NCBI RefSeq assembly: GCF_905220415.1
Contig: NC_059568.1
Location: 11,408,001-11,472,000 of the forward strand
DNA from: Colias croceus
Taxonomy: Eukaryota; Arthropoda; Insecta; Lepidoptera; Pieridae
DNA: 64,000 bases
Reading direction: 5' to 3'
Shown here in pieces: positions 51,801 to 60,800 of the stretch. The notes beneath the pieces were generated by a model. That model was not told the origin of the DNA and searched no databases. It saw nothing but the letters and a program-made list of their open reading frames with translations. The translations under genes and the position numbers were made by a program. Each line of letters begins with the position of its first letter. Position 1 is the first letter of the stretch.

Positions 51801-54800
51801 TTATGACACTGTTATCTCATAGAACTCGACATTAATAACGTCATGGTACCAATGATCAGATCAATAACTCAGTGTCGTTAATTCGAAACTGCAATCTTAA
51901 TATCATAATCAGCATATGTATTTAATAACTGGTTGTTAACTGGGATTATGTGCGCTACATCGAATACATGTTGACATCAATTAGAAATGAATTTAGATCA
52001 TGTTCAATGTTTGATACTTATATCTCTGAAAGTATGAAAGAAAAATATAATGTTCCACGCTTAGCAGAATTCATGATAGTACAAACCTTCTGTGGTACCT
52101 ACAAACCTATTGTTGTTTTTCGCAAAATAATGTTATTGTGATAATATAAAATTAAAGTATAGGTTAAATATTTTATAAATTATAAGTTAAGTTTAAGCAA
52201 TGAAATTCACAATTCCTAATAACTTTTCGAATAAGTTAGTACCTATGCGAACGTACATATTATTTTAATATTATTTTGAGAAACACATTGTAGTAACAAT
52301 ATACATACCTAATTCCCCAGGGTTACCTCCTTGAAGCTCTACACGTTTTTTTTTTTCTTTTTTTGATCCATAAAATGTACTACTTACATGATGTAGACCA
52401 TATCAAAATATCATTTTTTATGTATGAAATGGAACAAATAAAAATATACAAATAACGCATCCAATTAATATCTACTAGTGTAGCTTGTATGGGAGCCAGT
52501 TAGAATGACCGAATGTGTAATTCTAATCTTAAGTAGAGTCAATACTAACCTCTTATATGGTAACGTGCTTATCGGTAACGACTAGTATTTATCGGTAAAA
52601 TATCCAAATTCCTCAGAGAAACATCTTCAACATCCTTTGGCTTGTTTGTATGACACAAGGTCAGATTGCTATAAACGACCATTGGACAAACCATAAGTGG
52701 AAACTTGCGTCGATTTTAACTATGCATTTAAAGTTAGTTGGATCCAATCTCACCTACATTTATAACATTTAAATTATTTTACCACCATTTATACCTTTCT
52801 TACTTGTGGATAAAGTGAGTAGGTAAGCAATTGTTTATATTGTTTGCAACTACGCTAACACAATTTAAGGTTTTCTGTACAATATATCTTACCTGTAAAA
52901 ATGTTATGAGATTTATTATATCTTATGGAATATCTTTATAATAGATATTTGGTAACAAGTTGAAATACTAAACTGAAGTACCTCCGTAACCTTTGCAAAG
53001 ATTTACAGTTCGCGAGGAGGTACTTATGATAAAAATATTATGATTATAGTATCTTTTGCTTCGATCTAAGTAACCCTAGGCAAGCGAAGCAGTTAAGTTT
53101 AACATTGACCGATTGTCTTGTGATTGTTAGAACCGGACGTGGTTCTTATTATACCTGCATTATTGTAATTTGTGAATGTTGCCAACGCCTATAATACAAC
53201 CTTATCAAGGACGGCCTGTATACTTGATATGCGTTAAAACATGAGATAAACACTTTTTACAGCCAAGCGTGCGTATATTTTGGTTAAAATTGTGCATGAA
53301 GTGCTTTATTATATTAACATTTGTAATTTACAGTTATACTTGCAATAGGAAGATTTTGTTACAACTGTACCTATATAAGATGTAAGTAGTTATAACGCAA
53401 TCTACCTGCAAATATAAAGCGTTTGTTTGTGATTATATTTGGACACTTTGTACATTAAGGTGCGGCGTGGATAGCTACGCCAAAATTCCAAAATTTCCTG
53501 TGCCCTGCGGTTTACCCGCATTGCTCCGCTCCTGTTGGTTTTAACGTGATGATGATGATGATGATGATAGCCTTCCTCGATAAATGCATGGGCTATCTAA
53601 CACCGAAAGAATTTTCAAATCGGACCAGTAGTTACTGAGATTAGCGCGTCCAAACAAACAAACAAACTCTTCAGCTTTATAATATTATAAGTATAAGTAT
53701 AGGTAAGTATATATTAAAATGTATGATTGAATAAAAAGAAAATTTGACAAAAAGGACGAAATCTTTTATAGTTGTATACTGTATAGGCACCACTGATTGA
53801 GGATGTATAAAAAATATTAAAGTAGGTCTAAATCTTACATATTAAATATGCAAATATCTATGAAAGCAGCTATTCTTCATTGAGAAGGAGAAAATATGAA
53901 AATGTCGGTCACAAGGCGTTTGGGTCAAGGGTAGCCGTATTCTGTGACTCAAAACGCATAATCTAAAAGGGCGAAAGTTCAAACGTTTCACAAACGCATT
54001 ATAATTTTATTATAAACTTTGAACGATAGTGAATACATGAGATATTTAGTAGTAATTAAATGGTCAGCCTATTTTAACAAAATATTTGTGATAAATATTT
54101 TCAACTCTTTCATAGACAAAGTACTGCATGTACATATTTATATTATCTAATATCAATTGCTATTATACGCAGAAACAAACATAATAAACAATATCAAGTG
54201 TAATTTATCTCCTTTGAACAATAACTCCTTTGTAAATGAATACAATATAATCTTTGCATTTAATATTTTTAGGCATTTATTGTGTAGATAATATATTTAA
54301 AAAAGTTTAGTTTCATATAGAGTTTTTAGCCACAGCCACGACTGACTGGCTTGGTTGGTAGTGGCCCTGCTTTCCAAGCCAGAGGTCGTGGGTTCGTTTC
54401 CCACCCGGGGCAAATATTTGTGTGATGAACATAGATGTTTGCTCTGTGTCTGGGTGTTAATTAACTATATAAGTAATTATTTAAAATTATATACTATGTA
54501 TGTTTATCAGCCATCTGGTTTCCATAACACAAGCGAAAGCTTAGTATGGGATCAGATCGTGCCGTCTATGAAAATTGTCCGGAAATATTTATTTACAGGT
54601 AGCCAGTTAAATTTATCATTGAGCCATGATAGGTTAATACTGTGACGTTATCTCATTCTTTATAATAACAGAACGTCACAATGTCGCGCACAACATCTAG
54701 TTAAATATGTATACAAATTAGTTAACCGTTTTCTGTGTCTACAGATGATGTAAGTTTATATCATCGTGAGGCCTTAATTTTTGGGACTGTCGCTTTACGC

Positions 54801-57800
54801 CGTCTTAGTTTCGGTTGTTAACTTTGACGATAAATTAATACGAAAATTGCTACAACGCTACAAGTTATAATCTGTTAATATGTTGCTATAAATTTATTGC
54901 AAAAGTGCTGTGAGAGTATTACTACTTGTTAAATGATTTACGAGCCCGATTATATTCACAAATGTAGTACATAAGCTGTATATATACAGCTTAGGTATAC
55001 CTAAGCTTATCTATCCATGTTTAGTTACAATTTATTTTATAAGTACCTAAACATAATTTAACTACTTCACATAAACACATAATATATGATAATAAGGCAC
55101 GTACATTTTCGTAACCTCAATTGATTGTAACGATGCACAAGTTAACGTGTTAGATACACAATGTCAACTTAATTTGCTCCACCGGCCGCTATTTAGTGCC
55201 GCTCCATAGACGATTGTAAAAGTTTTGATAATCTGATGTATGAAGGTCAGCGGTTTTGAAATTTAATCCCAGCGAGCTTTATTATACTTCAAACACCTAT
55301 CGATCAAGATACGGACACAATGAATCTATCTCTACAGCTTATTAATGATGATTCAATGTGATGCATATAATTTGATACAGTCGAAATGTATTGTGATAAT
55401 AGAATACGATGTTCGTAGATTTTAAATTAGTCAAATTTACATACAATATTTTTTGAAATGCCAACTGACCAAACAAGGCTGTAAGGATTTTGTATATGAA
55501 AGTGATATGTGCAATCTATATTGGACATTGAACAATATTAAGAGTATTCTAAATCTTGACACCATTGTAAAGCTTTGTGATATTAACTAAACATAACAAA
55601 AAGATGTATAAAAAGGAAAATGATGACAAATAAAGCTCGCTGGACGAGCTTATAATGTCTTATTTGTAACGCGCGCTGTCTGGGGCTTGTCGATAGATTT
55701 ATTGCAAAATATTAATCAGATGACTTGACCTACATTTTAACACATGTCCGAACAATTTGTATTTAGACAATCCGTACAATTAAGTCGTGTCAGTCCTTTG
55801 GTCGGAGCACTAAGCTATGTCGAAACTGCCTTTCATCGGGCCCAATTAAAGAATTTGTTTCGACAGTAAAGTCGTAAATTCCAGTTAGTTTAACTTGGAA
55901 ATTATGTTCATATTAATGACTGGCGTATCGATAAAATTGATTAATAGTACTTCTTAATAAAATCAATTTACAATGACAAATGATCGGTAGGCAATGTTGT
56001 TACACATCCGGATCTTTACTGCAAACATTATAGATATTATCACATGTAGGTAATGCTACTATAATCGTGTAGTTATTGTAAAATATAAACACAATTGGTT
56101 ACCTACTCCTGTAATATATCAGGCTTTCGTCACTTTGCCTAATATCGTATTTCATTTATCTGGACCGCACCACAGGTATAACTTACACTGAAATATTAAG
56201 GAAATGTTCTAAATATAACGAGGTATCAGAATGTAGGGTATTACGCGAACAAAACCTGCATTGCTTTCACATCGCTCTATTTGTTTCGTAAACTATCCCA
56301 CTCCTAGTCGCATGACATACACCCACCGACGGCAACAGGTTACATTTCAATGGATATCAGCCTATATTCTACATTATTGCCATTTACCACCATATGCTTC
56401 CGCCCTACAATCGGGTTGAATTGCGCAAAACGAATGTTGCATTTAAGTACTCCACTTAGGCGTGAAATGGGTGTCAATGGAATATTACTGAAATAAATCT
56501 CAACCAGCATTTACAACTGCATATTGCTTACCAACGTTCCGTTCCCTCAGTTTAAACAAAAATGATAAAGCAGAATTTGGAACGAAACTGTAATGTTATG
56601 TCCACTTAATATTCATGAATAACGTCTGCATGTGAAATATAGATCATTTATTAATAATTATTAAAATCAAGTAACAAAATTATAACTATATAATGTCTAA
56701 TTTCTGGTAGGTACCTATAGAGCAGACATGACACTCTCCACAACCCTGATACTGACCCTAAAAGCGATCAAAAAGATCGCTTAGTGGACTGGTGGATAAA
56801 AGATTTTAGTGTGTCACCGAGATTTAAAAACAAAACGAAATTATGATATGAGAGACAAAATTAAATAAAATCTCACTTTTATAATAATTGAGTGTTAAAG
56901 TTTTGTACTGAGTTTTTGAACGTTTTTTCCTAACAATTAATATTTTATTAATTTTCATTTTTTTACGAAAAGTGCGCAGATATCTCTACACTTAGACATG
57001 AATAAGATTAGCGCCATTTATGTTTTTATTGTTTGACTTATACACTAACATTAACTTATTTCAAAGTGGTTTTATAGCCAAATTTAAATAATATCGCAGG
57101 TAAGATAGTCATATTGAGGTATTGACATTTACACGTATACATGTTACATACATACGTTTATTTTCAATGTAATATACGAAGGTTACCGAGGTCTTATTAC
57201 TAAGGTAACATTAGCGCTAGCAACCTAACCGCTAATGGAATAGCACAATAAATATCTTACATCCTTGTCGCAGCAAGCGATCTCGTTACACATACATGTG
57301 TTTAATAGAGCAGGCGGGATCATAGCGACCGCGACCGCTGCGCCCAGACTCTTCCTGTACGAACAACGCACGGCATTGACATTTAGGCGGAAAAGAGTAG
57401 GACACTTTACACAAGCTTTATTGTAGTTTAGTGTGAATGAGATAGTGATAAACGAACGGCCGCGGCGCAGAGAAATAAATCAATATCAACAGCCTCAAAG
57501 TTCACGTATGTTCACTGCATTCGCTCAAATGCTCACGAGCGCGACCAGCGTCCTTGTTCGCCGGATCGTCCCTTCCAAACATTTCTGCACTACTTGCATA
57601 CCGTTGGTCATTTCGGTCTTTGCAGCTTAGAGTACTATGAGGCCGCGTGTATTGTGCTAAATATTGTTCATAATAGATATTAGCACTCGTGATTAGCGCC
57701 GTGCAGAACTGTAACAATAACACGAAGTAACCTTGACCTCGTTTAACATTGTTCGATTGCTCATGTCATCTACCTGCCTAGTCTTAAATTTTTTACAAAC

Positions 57801-60800
57801 TTACAAAATATTTAAAAGTTTTAAAGGACATAGGTAAAGGTAACTATGTAAGTAAATTTTATAAGGAGTACCTATAAATTTTGGTTGAATAGCCTAGGTA
57901 AATAGGTATATTTATAATCAAGGATCTGCGTGAGCCATGATAATTTACTGTTCAAAAGTTGAAAACTATTTACAATTTGAAAGGAAATCGGAGTAATTAT
58001 AGGTCGAAATGTAAGTTTCATCACATGCTGTCGTGTTAGGTACGAAACCCATTTATGTAAATACGTGCTCTGCAATTTGGCTGGGCTATGTAACTAGGTA
58101 AATCTAGGATAATTACATTACATTGAACAAGTGGACATAAATATTATGTTTCTCCGTTATACAGGTATCAAACTCTTACAAAATATATTACTTTGAGAGT
58201 TGACACCCACTATTATTACTAAGCATAGTAGTGAAAGTAACTAACACATTAATTACAAAATGATATATTTAAATATATATCTACTTAATATTAAATTCTA
58301 CGACTAATTACCTATGAATATAATAGCAAAAGCAATATCTTATAATATAGCAACACGATTAAGGAAGTGATTGTGACCGTGATTTTTTTTTTCCCAATAA
58401 CAAGAGTAGGTATTTAATGTGTTTGAAATGGTTTGAAACGATACTAACGCAGGATAAGTGATTATGCTCAGCCATTAAAACAATATCTGCGTATATTTCA
58501 TGTGGAATAATGTATATATAGAGACAAGTGGAAAGCATAAGATTCGCGTGGTAGGTATGCGGCATCCGATCTCTTGTTACATTTCACGCTGCACGACATT
58601 ATGATTTTCATACCGGCTGGTTTTTCAAATGAAATTATCCGATTACGATTAGCATCTTCAGTACGCATTATAAGCTAACTAGAAGGAAACATAATTCTAT
58701 CGCACAACATAATATAGGCGTACAAAATACAAATACAAATCGTAAATTACATATTTTATTAAGCGTATGTTCAGAATAGTGCAGTCGTTGTTATTTAAGT
58801 TAAAGTAGATATCCTTGAATATTTTTAAAGAAACTGTAACGCGTTCAGACGAGTGATCCGGCTGGTTATTATAGAAATTAATCATTTTATTAATGAGTTA
58901 TGACTGAATAAATGAACATATAAATCTGCCTGTTTGTCTATCAGTTTTCTATTTTATAATTTGTATCAAATAATAAATTGCGGTTAAATTCTTGTTAATT
59001 CCTTATCGGAAACGGGAAAACAATAATTATATTATTATTTAAAAATTTAACGAGCTTGAAGAGCCGTTAAATGGCAGGCAACGCACTTGTCAGGGTAATA
59101 AATTAGTAGGTGATTGCTTTTAGTTACTAGAATTATACAGATAGGTATTCGTTAGCTATAGAGCTTTCATAAGTCTCAGTATCTATTAGTTACGAGCATA
59201 ACTAAGCCAATCGTCGTCAATATGTATTAACGAACTATGTAGTCCCAAATAAAGGAAAATAGCACCACTTTGTAGAATAATCCATTTAACTAATTTATGA
59301 ATCAGGGTCCCTTACATTGGCTAGTGGAGTTCGCAACGACTGCGTCAAAAGAAATGTAGTAGTTGTTGTACTTGACAAGTTTATTCACAAAAGCTCAAGT
59401 GGTCTGCATCTTACAGAACGGGTTGTTGTCATACATTACTAGCGTAAAATCACTGTTTCGTGCACACTTATGCGAGCGATCTTTTATTTCAATATTATTG
59501 CAGCGAATGAATACTGAATACACAGAGAATAAATAAATAAATAAATAAATATTATAGGACATTATTACACAAATAGACCTAGTCCCACAGTAAGCTCAAT
59601 TAAGGCTTGTGTTGTGGGTACTAGGCGACGATAAATATAATATTTAATAGATACATAATATATAGATAATAACACCCAGACTAGGGCATGCACCCGGGTT
59701 TACCCGGTTCCGAAAAACCCGGGTAAACCCGGGTTTTTTGATGATCTTGAGAACCGGGTCTGAATAGTATGAAACCCGGTTCTCCCGGTTCCGACCAAAA
59801 TATTAAAATATAAAGTGTTATTTATATTTTGCGGCATTATTTTAACAAATTTATTCTATCTGTCAACGTCAGACTAACGTGCATCTCGAATTTTCGTGCC
59901 ACGCCTCAAGCGTGGCTCTGATTGGTTGTCTAACCTCAGATGCTATAAGTTTCCTACGGGTGTATTACTTACCAAAAAAAAAAAAGATTAGGCTTCGAAA
60001 ATGCCAAAAATTAGGCTACTGAAATATTTTTATTTGATTTCTCGTGAATTTGAAAAGCTGTTGATTTTACTGTTTCATATAATGATCCAGTCATGTTTTT
60101 GTTTTTGGTATCAAGCTGAAATTTATATCGAATACTCAAGTCTTCGGTCCCTTGATGCTGTGAAAAAGTCAAACTCACAAGCCAACGCATCAAAAGATAC
60201 AGCCGTAAATGCTGAAAATTTTCGCAAATTTCGACATTCGCATGAGGCTCAAAACCTACAGGGTACTTCTCATGAACACAGAGCCTTTAAATTTGGTAAA
60301 AGTAACGTCTTATAACACAGATAAAAATTGTTAGAAACATAAATTTTAAAGTTACAACATTATAAAAAATAGGATTGTTCGGAGTCCTCGGAGCTGTCCG
60401 ACTCGCACTTGGCCGGTTTTTTGCTTTACAGTTTGCAGTTAATGAATAAGGTTTAAGTTTATATGTGATATTATGATAACAAGGTACTTACTTTTATAAG
60501 ACAGATAAATAAAGAGAAGTATTGATAAGTATATTGTAAGTATTATCTTTATTAATTTAATAAAATAAGACACAAGCCGCGTAAATAAAAGGCCCATCAG
60601 GTACTTTTACAGTTACTTTTGTTTAATTTCGTATTTTTTTCCGAGGTATTATAAAAGAACCGGGTAACCCGGTTCTACCCGGTTCTGAGCTCGATTTGGA
60701 ACCGGGTTTCAGAAACTTGGAACCGGACTCGGTTCTGCAATCTGCATGCCCTAACCCAGACCCAAGAACAAATAATTGAGTTCATCACACAATGACACAA

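Noticed and set aside
54331..54415. tRNA gene.
   Set aside because: The B box is recognisable but the acceptor stem does not pair and a SINE body follows.
60001..60315. 104-codon frame inside the hAT element.
   Set aside because: No hAT transposase motif; chance frame in a non-autonomous element.
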